From the IMG/VR virus record IMGVR_UViG_3300047476_000372, positions 1-60,313 of that record: DNA of 60,313 bases; one strand, 5' to 3'. Position numbers and translations under genes: made by a program. The notes beneath the pieces are model-generated. The model was given only the letters and a program-made list of their open reading frames with translations. It ran no database searches and was not told where the DNA came from. This document shows, piece after piece, positions 16,614 to 22,926 of this stretch; within the stretch, counting starts at the first letter, position 1; each line of letters starts with the position of its first letter. This DNA is from a virus.

Positions 16614-16764
16614 AATGATTAATAATGTTTGAAATAACGGACAAAATCCGAATTATATTACCTTTTATGACAACTTATGTAATATTTTAGTATATAATTC
16701 GGTGATAATCAGTATTATATGACTGATTTTTGCATGAATTTTCAATGAGATTTCATGCATTTTT
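16614..16764. promoter_or_regulatory. Intergenic region packed with inverted repeats
   Basis: The largest gap among the hypotheticals of this block. It holds an 11-base perfect inverted repeat (16648-16658 with 16692-16702), a seven-base-pair hairpin (AATCAGT/ACTGATT, 16707-16728) and an eight-base-pair one (TGCATGAA/TTCATGCA, 16731-16759) followed by five Ts on the plus strand. It is probably an operator or terminator cluster. Confidence 0.5.
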
Positions 16765-16956
16765 GTTACCATTTACTATATCAGTAAGCTGTTGAAGTAT
16801 AGATTCTTGTGCTTCACCCCAATAGTGGTCACACTTACCATCTTTGTAAGGAGGATTCATAAAGTAGGATTGGTAATCACTAGCTTCAGTAGTATATCTG
16901 TAACAGTTATCTTTAGCAGGGCATCCAGTACCCCAACATTTCGTTATATCCGGCAT
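16753..16956 (-). CDS. Small Cys-rich protein, 67 aa
   Basis: The pattern C-x4-C-x4-C (CWGTGCPAKDNC), then YRYT and a late C-D-H-Y-W, suggests a small metal site. I recognise the layout from short proteins of Bacteroidetes phages. It is first in order after two small genes in the same message. Function unknown. Confidence 0.7.
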   Translation of the reverse strand: MPDITKCWGTGCPAKDNCYRYTTEASDYQSYFMNPPYKDGKCDHYWGEAQESILQQLTDIVNGNKNA

Positions 16957-16959
16957 AGT

Positions 16960-17163
16960 TTATAGTTTTTCTATTTCTTGCTTAACTTGTAGCAAATATC
17001 TGTTGAAAAAATCGTCATTATCATTTTCCATTGCTAAATCTACTGCTATTATCGCACATTTTTGTGCAGTTTCTACATCAGCTATGTACATGATTGAGTT
17101 TCTAGATGGTAAAACTTCTAGATACTTGTCTACTAATTGTTCTGCTTTTTCTTTTGGTGTCAT
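16960..17163 (-). CDS. Hypothetical helical protein, 67 aa
   Basis: It starts MTPKEKAEQLVDKYL, a pattern common at the N-terminus of small proteins in Bacteroidetes phages. Its start overlaps the upstream stop by four bases, giving translational coupling. No known function. Confidence 0.65.
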   Translation of the reverse strand: MTPKEKAEQLVDKYLEVLPSRNSIMYIADVETAQKCAIIAVDLAMENDNDDFFNRYLLQVKQEIEKL

Positions 17164-17363
17164 TTGAATAATATTTTAATGTAATGTCTTATAGACCACC
17201 ATATAAGTAGCTTAAGTACATCTCTTTGCTCCTTGTATGATACGTTAAAGAACCTTGCATGTATTCTTACAACCTCTTTCCTTTCATTGTCATCAATAGA
17301 TGATTCAAGTCCGCAATAGTCTATGTCGTTTGAAACTCTAAATCCTTCCATGTATTTTGCCAT
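17160..17363 (-). CDS. Hypothetical protein, 67 aa
   Basis: An acidic N-terminal half and a hydrophobic, aromatic C-terminal end (LLIWWSIRHYIKILF) that could attach to the membrane. An A-rich leader without Shine-Dalgarno precedes it. No family recognised. Confidence 0.6.
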   Translation of the reverse strand: MAKYMEGFRVSNDIDYCGLESSIDDNERKEVVRIHARFFNVSYKEQRDVLKLLIWWSIRHYIKILFK

Positions 17364-17374
17364 ATTATTTATTT

Positions 17375-17704
17375 TTAATTACCAAAAATACCTTCCCAAT
17401 ATTCAGCTTCCTGCTTAGGATTATTCACATATTTATTGATGCTTTTAATAGCTTCTTCTACACTAGAAAATGCTATCTTCTTACATCCAACAGACACTAT
17501 GCATCCCACACTAATAAACTCTATACTAATGTTATACCTCATAAGTAGCTCCTGTTTTGTCGGTTCTCTGAACATAAGGCTTGGAACAACTTGAGTGCTG
17601 TAAGATGAACTTGTTATACCTGAGCCAGATAGATTAGAAGATGTGATTGGTTCTGTTGATGCTAAACCTACACTTGATGCTGAATTGATTTGTAGTTTTT
17701 CCAT
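17375..17704 (-). CDS. Conserved hypothetical phage protein, 109 aa
   Basis: I start it at MEKLQINS because any longer frame would run through the tRNA gene. The first half is Ser/Thr-rich and disordered; the second half contains ISVGCIVSVGCKKIAF and a helical end, a layout I recognise from Bacteroidetes phage proteins. It directly follows tRNA-Trp in the transcript. Function unknown. Confidence 0.7.
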   Translation of the reverse strand: MEKLQINSASSVGLASTEPITSSNLSGSGITSSSYSTQVVPSLMFREPTKQELLMRYNISIEFISVGCIVSVGCKKIAFSSVEEAIKSINKYVNNPKQEAEYWEGIFGN

Positions 17705-17728
17705 ACTATTTGTTTTTAAAAGTTTTAG

Positions 17729-17800
17729 CACCCGTCTGTGGACTCGAACCACCATCTTCGGTTTTGGACACCGACGTTCTACCAGTTTAACTATACGGGC
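17729..17800 (-). tRNA. tRNA-Trp (anticodon CCA)
   Basis: The cloverleaf is present: acceptor GCCCGTA with GACGGGT, an anticodon stem TCGGT/ACCGA around the seven-base loop GTCCAAA with CCA at 34-36, and a T-arm GTGG-TTCGAGT-CCAC. There are minor acceptor mismatches and no encoded CCA end. It would supplement Trp decoding for aromatic-rich virion proteins. Confidence 0.85.
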
Positions 17801-18215
17801 TGTACGCATACGTACATTTGTTAAGCAGGGTCTTTCCCTCTTGTCAACAGAGCTTGAAACTTACCTACGCACTGTGAGGTACTCTGTGTGGTTGTTCGCA
17901 TTGCCTAAGCAGTGACATGTATGCCTTCGGTTGCCGTGCGTATCAGCGGTTGGGAAAGGATTCGAACCTTTATGGGTGAAAATTTATACGTCGTTTGACA
18001 CCCTTACTACGCTTAGCGTCTACCACGAGGATGGACACCACCCTCCTTCCGCCACCCAACCATGTTTGCTACACTCTGGCAGTAGCCTCCCACTTGATAT
18101 CCTTACCTGCATTATTTGAAGGAGTGCTGTTATCGTGGAACAGATACGCAGGATACCTATGTCTAACCCAACCTTAGTGCCGAGGTTCAAGGGATTAATG
18201 ACCCCGATAACGCAA
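17801..18215 (-). other. Gene-free, GC-richer stretch with tRNA-like and other stems
   Basis: No credible protein frame. It includes the tRNA-like element below and a further domain closed by GTTATCG (18129-18135) with CGATAAC (18205-18211). That domain contains a hairpin AACCT/AGGTT (18170-18187). It lies between Erf and tRNA-Trp, so it is transcribed with them and probably functions as RNA. Confidence 0.55.
17947..18061 (-). ncRNA. tRNA-like element, about 115 nt, atypical interior
   Basis: A perfect seven-base-pair acceptor (GGTTGGG/CCCAACC) and a canonical T-arm (AAAGG-TTCGAAT-CCTTT) are in the normal order, plus GGCGGAA and GGTAGACGC as in tRNA-Leu D arms. But the D-loop holds an extra hairpin (GAGGGTGG/CCATCCTC), and no regular seven-base anticodon loop can be drawn; instead GGGTG/CACCC encloses 20 bases. 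It is a degenerate or insertion-bearing tRNA, or a tRNA mimic. Confidence 0.5.
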
Positions 18216-18767
18216 TTAGTTTATCAGTGACAATAGCTTAGTCTCTACAGGTTTAGATACCTTATACTTCTTCCTCACATCAGTCATAGTATAGCCACTC
18301 TTGAGTGACGCTACAACCTTATCCCATGCCTCTTTGTTTGACTCATTTAGCCATGGCTTGTCATCAGACGCATTTGTAGACGCTACAGCAGGCTTTATCT
18401 GTTCTCCTGCTGCATCCGTATCCTTATCGGTTACTATGCCTAGAATCGAAGATAATGCGTATCTACGTAGGTAAGTGATTGCGCTACCTAAGACTTGGAA
18501 TTCATTCATTCCTTTCAGGACTACACCTTCTTGAATTTGTATCTCAGAGCTAATACTCTCACCGGACTCTACATGGAATACTATGGTCTGTATAACAGAA
18601 CCAACGATGGGCTGTGTGAAGCCTAGACCATGTTTCTTGAGTAGAGGGTTGATGATAGTAAAGATAGTCGGTAGGTCAGCGTAGCTATACCCGTATCCTT
18701 GCGTATCCTTGTGGATGACAGGAACTTCTTGCTGAAAGTCTGATAATGCTTTGAATAGATGCTTCAT
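18216..18767 (-). CDS. erf: Erf-family single-strand annealing protein
   Basis: The Erf core is plain: YSYADLPTIF near the start, PLLKKHGLGF, then GSAITYLRRYALSSILGIVTD with the conserved Arg-Tyr and Asp-rich end DKDTDAAG. A flexible linker and a small C-terminal helical domain follow. It anneals complementary strands for phage recombination, circularisation or concatemer repair, working with the RecE-like exonuclease and the SSB-like protein of the same block. Confidence 0.9.
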   Translation of the reverse strand: MKHLFKALSDFQQEVPVIHKDTQGYGYSYADLPTIFTIINPLLKKHGLGFTQPIVGSVIQTIVFHVESGESISSEIQIQEGVVLKGMNEFQVLGSAITYLRRYALSSILGIVTDKDTDAAGEQIKPAVASTNASDDKPWLNESNKEAWDKVVASLKSGYTMTDVRKKYKVSKPVETKLLSLIN

Positions 18768-18789
18768 ATTATAGATGGTTTAGTTACTT

Positions 18790-19143
18790 AATTTATACAC
18801 CACCCCCTTTACTGCCGACCAACACTAAGTTGGGCAATTTTCAGTAGAACTATAGGGTATTCTTCTACTTCAGTGCTCTTTTGAGTATCCGCTTTACTGC
18901 AAGGGCAAGTATTGACTTGTGTTCGAAGGTCGGCACTATGTTGTCAGGGGGTCGGACAGCGCATAGATTTTTCGTCATACCTGTATCATTGAGTAGAAAA
19001 ACACTTCCAGAGGGCTGGCCCATAAAGGCCAAGCCCCCTAGTCCAAATCATACTCAACTTCTCAAAAGAACTCGTAATCTTTCATTAGCTGCATCTAGAT
19101 ACCAACAGCAGGGGTGAAACCGTTCTAAGACCCTAGTCAAAAC
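18790..19143 (-). other. Structured non-coding leader upstream of Erf
   Basis: About 350 bases without a gene, GC-richer than its surroundings. Stems: TGCCGACC (18813-18820) with GGTCGGCA (18928-18935) closing a domain; AGTAGAA/TTCTACT (18843-18869); CAAGT/ACTTG (18906-18919); and a long hairpin at 19010-19036. The G-U pair in the last stem is allowed only if the RNA is read from the minus strand. Either a long 5' leader of erf or a separate RNA. Confidence 0.5.
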
Positions 19144-19175
19144 AAAAAACCCACACAGGTTGCGTCTGTATGGGT
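19144..19175 (-). terminator. Rho-independent terminator, minus strand
   Basis: Ten-base-pair stem ACCCATACAG/CTGTGTGGGT (one G-U), loop ACGCAAC, then six Ts. Confidence 0.9.
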
Positions 19176-19239
19176 TCAATGAAAGAGGGTTCTCTTAAAT
19201 CAAACCCGAGTGAACAACGCAACTATCCAATCGGATTGA
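19144..19239 (-). ncRNA. Putative small RNA, about 95 nt, own promoter and terminator
   Basis: A complete promoter ends just upstream and a strong terminator ends the unit, with no ORF between. Predicted stems include ATCC-GATT-GGAT and GGGTT/AACCC. The seven-base loop of the terminator hairpin (ACGCAAC) is exactly complementary to GTTGCGT about 50 bases upstream (plus coordinates 19217-19223), which could form a pseudoknot or switch. Confidence 0.6.
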
Positions 19240-19244
19240 CAGGA

Positions 19245-19274
19245 CAAAATTATGAACATAGTTTGACACTACAA
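19245..19274 (-). promoter_or_regulatory. Promoter TTG-N19-TAATTTTG, minus strand
   Basis: Perfect match to the Bacteroidetes promoter, located in the gap just after the stop of the 19278 gene and reading toward the terminator about 70 bases on. Confidence 0.75.
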
Positions 19275-19277
19275 AAT

Positions 19278-19505
19278 TTATTTTATCCAATCTTCTGGAA
19301 TGTCTACATCCCAACCGCCACCATTCATAGGATTGTCATATACTCTTATGTCATCAGAGTAGTAGTGCAGTACCCTGCCACCTTTAACTCTTACAACCCA
19401 AACACTATTTGTATTTAATCCGTAGTCTATAATAATCAGAGCCTCTCCAACACCATGTGGTGTATGAACAGGAATAGTAGACTTTAGTTCGTGTATTGTA
19501 CTCAT
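19278..19505 (-). CDS. Hypothetical small beta-barrel-like protein, 75 aa
   Basis: Beta-rich sequence with conserved-looking HTPHGVGEALII and WVVRVKGGRVLHYYSDDIRVY, which suggests a small SH3/KOW-like barrel. Its start overlaps the dNMP kinase stop by four bases. I recognise similar proteins in Bacteroidetes phages; function unknown. Confidence 0.65.
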   Translation of the reverse strand: MSTIHELKSTIPVHTPHGVGEALIIIDYGLNTNSVWVVRVKGGRVLHYYSDDIRVYDNPMNGGGWDVDIPEDWIK

Positions 19506-20044
19506 CTTCTTTTTTCTTTTTCAAGAATGTCTGATACGATTCTCTTAACCTCTTCCTCTAGCTGTTCAAGAGTGCCAGAATTATCTATGATGTAGTCGAA
19601 GCAACCATTAGTGATGCCTGCTTCAGAAGAGTGATTGTTAACAGCTCCAACTCCTGCTCTATAGACTTGTATAGTGTAGCCACTATAGGAGCATATCGTA
19701 TCGTACTCATTCTGAAACCTCATGTCCGTTATCACCCAATCGTCACCTCTCATGTAGTCAGCCATCAGAGCATTTATCCAAGCATTAGGGTGGAGTCCGT
19801 CACGAATAGCTTCCGTACCTAGTCTCTGCAACAGCTCACGTACTGACATATCCCAACCATCAAGGTTACTCTCCTTAATCCTTTGATTTTCAAAGTGAAT
19901 TGTAGGTATGTTTGTTAGTATAGCAGCTATCTCCTTTAGCTTACCTGCGAACTTCTTAACTCTAAATGTTGGCGCATGCTTTACGATTAGCTTGCCTACC
20001 TCGTCCTTGCCTGCACCAGCATAACCATTGATTCCGATAATCAT
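19502..20044 (-). CDS. Deoxynucleoside monophosphate kinase
   Basis: P-loop GYAGAGKD (7-14) at the very start, a lid region with Arg residues and WVITDMRFQNEYD as in phage dNMP kinases (T4 gp1-like). The length of 180 residues is normal. It phosphorylates dNMPs, which lets the phage recycle nucleotides from degraded host DNA. It is coupled to the gene downstream and overlaps the gene upstream by four bases. Confidence 0.85.
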   Translation of the reverse strand: MIIGINGYAGAGKDEVGKLIVKHAPTFRVKKFAGKLKEIAAILTNIPTIHFENQRIKESNLDGWDMSVRELLQRLGTEAIRDGLHPNAWINALMADYMRGDDWVITDMRFQNEYDTICSYSGYTIQVYRAGVGAVNNHSSEAGITNGCFDYIIDNSGTLEQLEEEVKRIVSDILEKEKRR

Positions 20045-20337
20045 ATCTCTATAGTTTTATCTATGTGTATTAATCTTAGCTGTTCATCCCTGCTGCATAG
20101 CAGTGCTGATAACAGCTCTTCCTCCTGAGCATAGTCTAGGTAGATTGGTTTATTCTTTCCTAGCTTTATCTCTACACCATTACCATCATCAGTTATAGTG
20201 CAGAGGATACCTTTCTCATTCCATGTAGGGTCATCAGATGTTGACAATATGGTAGTGTTATTATTCTTAACAGCTGTGTATTGATGAACTAGACTCTCTC
20301 CTATCATTATTGGAGCTAGTATGTATATTGTCTTCAT
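20041..20337 (-). CDS. Hypothetical protein, 98 aa
   Basis: I use the inner start MKTIYILAP, which shortens but does not remove an unusual 71-base overlap with the neighbouring gene in another frame. A beta-rich N-terminal half and an acidic/Leu-rich end. No family recognised. Confidence 0.6.
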   Translation of the reverse strand: MKTIYILAPIMIGESLVHQYTAVKNNNTTILSTSDDPTWNEKGILCTITDDGNGVEIKLGKNKPIYLDYAQEEELLSALLCSRDEQLRLIHIDKTIEI

Positions 20338-20500
20338 GGTTAAAGTATTTAGCTTGTGGTAGTTTACTCTCAACTGATTTTACTATATCTTCTACACGCT
20401 TGTATGTATCTTCATCGTGCCATATAGCGTGGTGTAGTCTTGCTATGAACAGCATCCTGTCATAGTGATTTTGATTTGCGAATTGCGAATTGTTATTCAT
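20267..20500 (-). CDS. Hypothetical protein, 77 aa
   Basis: Start taken at MNNNSQFANQ. Helical middle with HHAIWHDEDTYKRVEDIVKS and a Ser/Asn-rich end that is encoded within the overlap with the next gene. That disordered end suggests the overlap arose by extension of this gene. Function unknown. Confidence 0.6.
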   Translation of the reverse strand: MNNNSQFANQNHYDRMLFIARLHHAIWHDEDTYKRVEDIVKSVESKLPQAKYFNHEDNIHTSSNNDRRESSSSIHSC

Positions 20501-20747
20501 CTTTAAATATTTTATGGTTATCCATATACTTCTCAAACTCATCTATGTTCATGTAGACCATCATGCCTGTTCCATCCTTGAAAGATATGTATGTACATCC
20601 TTCAGGCTCTTGTGATGGCCTATAGGATGATATATGGAATGGGTTTACCATCTCATATGTTTCTATCTCCTCTGATACGCCTGTCATGTCCATCATGTCT
20701 CTATTGTATACTCGTATTGGTAGTCTTATGAACTTGTTTGTAAACAT
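20493..20747 (-). CDS. Hypothetical protein, 84 aa
   Basis: Small alpha/beta protein, Met-rich in the middle, with an acidic C-terminus (YMNIDEFEKYMDNH). It overlaps its neighbours by one and eight bases. No recognised family. Confidence 0.6.
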   Translation of the reverse strand: MFTNKFIRLPIRVYNRDMMDMTGVSEEIETYEMVNPFHISSYRPSQEPEGCTYISFKDGTGMMVYMNIDEFEKYMDNHKIFKDE

Positions 20748-20968
20748 TATTGATTGTAGTTTTTATTGTAGTATTCAAGATAGCTGTCATATACCTCATC
20801 AGTGGTGATAGAATCTCTGAGAGCTTTTATTCCATCAGCATACGCCTTCATGATTTGAATCTGGTCTTTTTCTATTAGCTCCTTAGTTCTCATCAACAGA
20901 TAGTTTCTCTCAGGAAACGGAATCATTTCCGATAGCTCATCGTGTAAGATTTGTGCAGATGTCTTCAT
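20747..20968 (-). CDS. Hypothetical helical protein, 73 aa
   Basis: Start taken at MKTSAQILHDEL. The pattern with FPERNYLLMRTKELIEKDQI is familiar from small proteins in Flavobacterium-type phages. It is the first minus gene beyond the holin-like plus-strand gene and diverges from it. Function unknown. Confidence 0.65.
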   Translation of the reverse strand: MKTSAQILHDELSEMIPFPERNYLLMRTKELIEKDQIQIMKAYADGIKALRDSITTDEVYDSYLEYYNKNYNQ

Positions 20969-21022
20969 GTGATTGATTTTTAATTGGTTATGAAATTGAG
21001 TATCCTGTAACAAAAAATGGTA

Positions 21023-21030
21023 TAAATTTG
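21023..21030 (+). promoter_or_regulatory. -7 element TAAATTTG for the holin-like gene
   Basis: It lies 16 bases before ATG; a TTG sits 24 bases upstream, slightly longer than usual. Confidence 0.55.
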
Positions 21031-21046
21031 GAACAAATGTTTTTTT

Positions 21047-21205
21047 ATGAAAGAAAAAGTATCAGGTCTTATTAGACACGCATTAACATTCGTCGGTGGC
21101 CTTGCAGTAGCAAAGGGTCTAGTAGATGAATCCATGATGGTAGAAGTTATCGGTGGAGTAATGACTCTAATCGGAGCTATCTGGTCTATCGCTGTAAAGA
21201 AGTAA
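21047..21205 (+). CDS. Holin-like protein, 52 aa (Pam3 gp28-like)
   Basis: A plus-strand gene inside the minus-strand early block, too short for normal ORF cut-offs. The layout LIRHALTFVGGLAVAKGLV, then MVEVIGGVMTLIGAIWSIAV, then KK gives two membrane segments joined by a short acidic turn. It matches my memory of the Pam3-gp28 family of putative phage holins. It has its own -7 box and its own strong terminator. If real, it would form the membrane lesion that frees the endolysin encoded at 7203. Confidence 0.75.
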   Translation: MKEKVSGLIRHALTFVGGLAVAKGLVDESMMVEVIGGVMTLIGAIWSIAVKK

Positions 21206-21207
21206 AG

Positions 21208-21543
21208 TTAGGGGACGGGAACGTCCCCACTTTTTAATTCTTCGTCTAAGTCTTCAAGGAACTTGATTATATGGTTTTCCAATCTGTCTGCGTATTGTTC
21301 CGGCATGGAAGATAACAGCCTCACTAGTCCATCAAATCTCAGGATGTCTACATCCATAGAGTTATCAGTTCCTACCTTCATATCCATACTCTTCTTTATC
21401 CATCTAAGTCTATCACGATATACACGTATAGTATCCTTAACAGGTTTAGACACATCTTCGTTAAGCATTACCTCTGCATAGGTTAGTGCATTACATACGT
21501 TTACGTATATGATGTAGATTGATTCTCTTTGTCCTTCGGTCAT
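21208..21543 (-). CDS. Hypothetical helical protein, 111 aa
   Basis: Almost entirely helical and charged. Its last codons (GDVPVP and stop) are formed by the hairpin that terminates the convergent holin-like gene. Its start overlaps the DnaA-like gene upstream by four bases. It may act with the DnaA-like proteins, but there is no motif. Confidence 0.65.
   Translation of the reverse strand: MTEGQRESIYIIYVNVCNALTYAEVMLNEDVSKPVKDTIRVYRDRLRWIKKSMDMKVGTDNSMDVDILRFDGLVRLLSSMPEQYADRLENHIIKFLEDLDEELKSGDVPVP
21211..21235 (+). terminator. Terminator of the holin-like gene
   Basis: Stem GGGGACG/CGTCCCC with loop GGAA, then AC and five Ts. It lies inside the 3' end of the convergent CDS. Confidence 0.88.
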
Positions 21544-21827
21544 AGTTCTCTGAGTTTTGCGTATACGATATCTAGTTTCTTTGTGAAAGGCTCGAATGTA
21601 TCGTAGAGATTTTGTCCACTTCTTACGTGGTATAGTACACAGGTATGATTCTTGAATCCCATATACTCTGCAATGTATTCATACGTTTGCTCTGTCTGAT
21701 TGTACAGGTACATGCATAGTGCCTTCTTAGGATAGGTGTACCTTCTCTTCCTTACACGCTTTGTCATAAAATCTTTCTCTACATCAAACACTTCTGCTAT
21801 TATTGACACTAAGTTGTCTTTGTCCAT
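21540..21827 (-). CDS. Stand-alone DnaA domain-IV-like protein, divergent copy
   Basis: 95 residues. The order VSIIAEVFDVEKDF, a basic helix with KRVRKRR, a helix ALCMYLYNQT, IAEYMGF and NHTCV follows the DNA-binding domain (domain IV) of DnaA. The usual G-x-R-D-H-T-T-V has become GFKNHTCV (57-64). No ATPase domain is present. It overlaps the next copy by 19 bases. It may bind DnaA boxes, competing with or redirecting host DnaA. Confidence 0.72.
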   Translation of the reverse strand: MDKDNLVSIIAEVFDVEKDFMTKRVRKRRYTYPKKALCMYLYNQTEQTYEYIAEYMGFKNHTCVLYHVRSGQNLYDTFEPFTKKLDIVYAKLREL

Positions 21828-22189
21828 GACATTAAGTTTTCTACTATTATATTTGAATTCTCTTTAAATAATTCTTCCGTCTCGTATAGGTTAGAAAACT
21901 TCTTGATGCTATTGATTACGGTAGTGTGGTCTCTACCTCCTAATACCTCAATACCAACAGCTTTCAGTGTCATACCCATATTCTTGACTAAGAACCAAGA
22001 TACGAAGTGCCTTACGTTGACAACCTCTTGAGCTCTAGTTCTCTTAGCTATATTTCTTGGGTCTGCATGAAAAACCTTGCAAGCTTCTTCTATTACTACC
22101 TGTATTGGGATACCTCTCTTTTGTACGAAGTATTGTTTTGTTACGTCTCTATGCTTAAGGCCGGGAATTACATATGCATTCATGCTCAC
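21809..22189 (-). CDS. Stand-alone DnaA domain-IV-like protein
   Basis: 126 residues. Residues 27-100 match DnaA domain IV: VVIEEACKVFHADPRNI, a basic helix, FVSWFLVKNMGMTLKAVG and the signature GGRDHTTV (84-91), whose residues read DnaA boxes. The AAA+ domain is absent, with a short N-terminal and a C-terminal extension in its place. It is adjacent to a diverged paralogue. Likely role: control of replication initiation, on the phage origin or by interfering with the host's. Confidence 0.85.
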   Translation of the reverse strand: MSMNAYVIPGLKHRDVTKQYFVQKRGIPIQVVIEEACKVFHADPRNIAKRTRAQEVVNVRHFVSWFLVKNMGMTLKAVGIEVLGGRDHTTVINSIKKFSNLYETEELFKENSNIIVENLMSWTKTT

Positions 22190-22431
22190 ATTATTTGAAA
22201 TAATCCAACATCTCTTATGTCGATTACTATGGTTGAATTTAGTTTGTAGATATCAGTCCTAGTTGCTGATGCAATTACTGAACCTTGAAACTTGTACGCT
22301 TGTGGTATAGACTTCCAATTCAGTTCAGCAATTAGCTGTATGTTCTTGAACTCATCTGCCTTGTCGTAGTTAGCTTCCACTAGGGAAGATAGTATACCAA
22401 CAGCAAACTTTAGCTTCTCTATACTTGTCAT
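22186..22431 (-). CDS. Hypothetical protein, 81 aa
   Basis: Helical first half, beta-rich second half. Its end overlaps the DnaA-like start by four bases and its start overlaps the upstream gene by four, so all three are one coupled message. No family recognised. Confidence 0.65.
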   Translation of the reverse strand: MTSIEKLKFAVGILSSLVEANYDKADEFKNIQLIAELNWKSIPQAYKFQGSVIASATRTDIYKLNSTIVIDIRDVGLFQIM

Positions 22432-22673
22432 AGTAATATGGTTGTAGATATTACGTGTCTCTTCATTACCTCAATAGTTCCATCCTCCTTGTCGCACACC
22501 AGCGTGCATACAAAGTCACCACCTAAGTCAGCTGTATCTTCAACTACCTGCGACAGCATAGATATGTAGTAGTCTACAGCATCGGTGTAGGATGTGAACT
22601 CCTTCTCATGGCTGTCTACTTTGTTGTCTGCATGAGCATTAAGTATACGCTCACCTCTTACTCTATAGTTCAT
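22428..22673 (-). CDS. Hypothetical protein, 81 aa
   Basis: Alpha/beta protein with a helix TDAVDYYISMLSQVV and a beta pair containing FVCTLVCDKEDGTIEVM. Coupled at both ends to its neighbours. Function unknown. Confidence 0.65.
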   Translation of the reverse strand: MNYRVRGERILNAHADNKVDSHEKEFTSYTDAVDYYISMLSQVVEDTADLGGDFVCTLVCDKEDGTIEVMKRHVISTTILL

Positions 22674-22890
22674 AGTTATGCGTTTTAAATATTAATAAAT
22701 CTTGTTGTTCAATTAGTTCATCCTGCTTCTCTTGAAGGTAGATGGCTACTGATTCTGGACTAGATGCTGTCTTGCCATTGAGACAATCAATAGCATACTT
22801 TACCATAGACTTGTACGCACCTAGCTGGCCACAAGCAACCATGAGCTTTGCGCTACGTTGCTCGTTAATTTCCATTAGTTTGTTAATCAT
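22663..22890 (-). CDS. Hypothetical helical protein, 75 aa
   Basis: First gene of the message that includes the two DnaA-like genes. It starts four bases after the -7 box, so translation probably begins at the very 5' end of the RNA. Helical, with several Cys and Lys residues. Function unknown. Confidence 0.65.
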   Translation of the reverse strand: MINKLMEINEQRSAKLMVACGQLGAYKSMVKYAIDCLNGKTASSPESVAIYLQEKQDELIEQQDLLIFKTHNYEL

Positions 22891-22894
22891 TGTT

Positions 22895-22925
22895 CAAAGT
22901 TAGTTAAATGTTTGTTATCAAACAA
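22895..22925 (-). promoter_or_regulatory. Promoter TTG-N20-TAACTTTG, minus strand
   Basis: Perfect Bacteroidetes promoter in a 36-base gap; four bases from -7 box to ATG. Confidence 0.8.
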
Positions 22926-22926
22926 A

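Noticed and set aside
17705-17809. N-terminal extension of the 17375 gene to a start near 17809
   Set aside because: It would translate straight through the tRNA-Trp gene; the MEKLQINS start is sufficient.
17643-18177. Plus-strand frames across tRNA-Trp and the tRNA-like region
   Set aside because: They are antisense to RNA genes, rich in unusual residues, and have no promoter or coupling.
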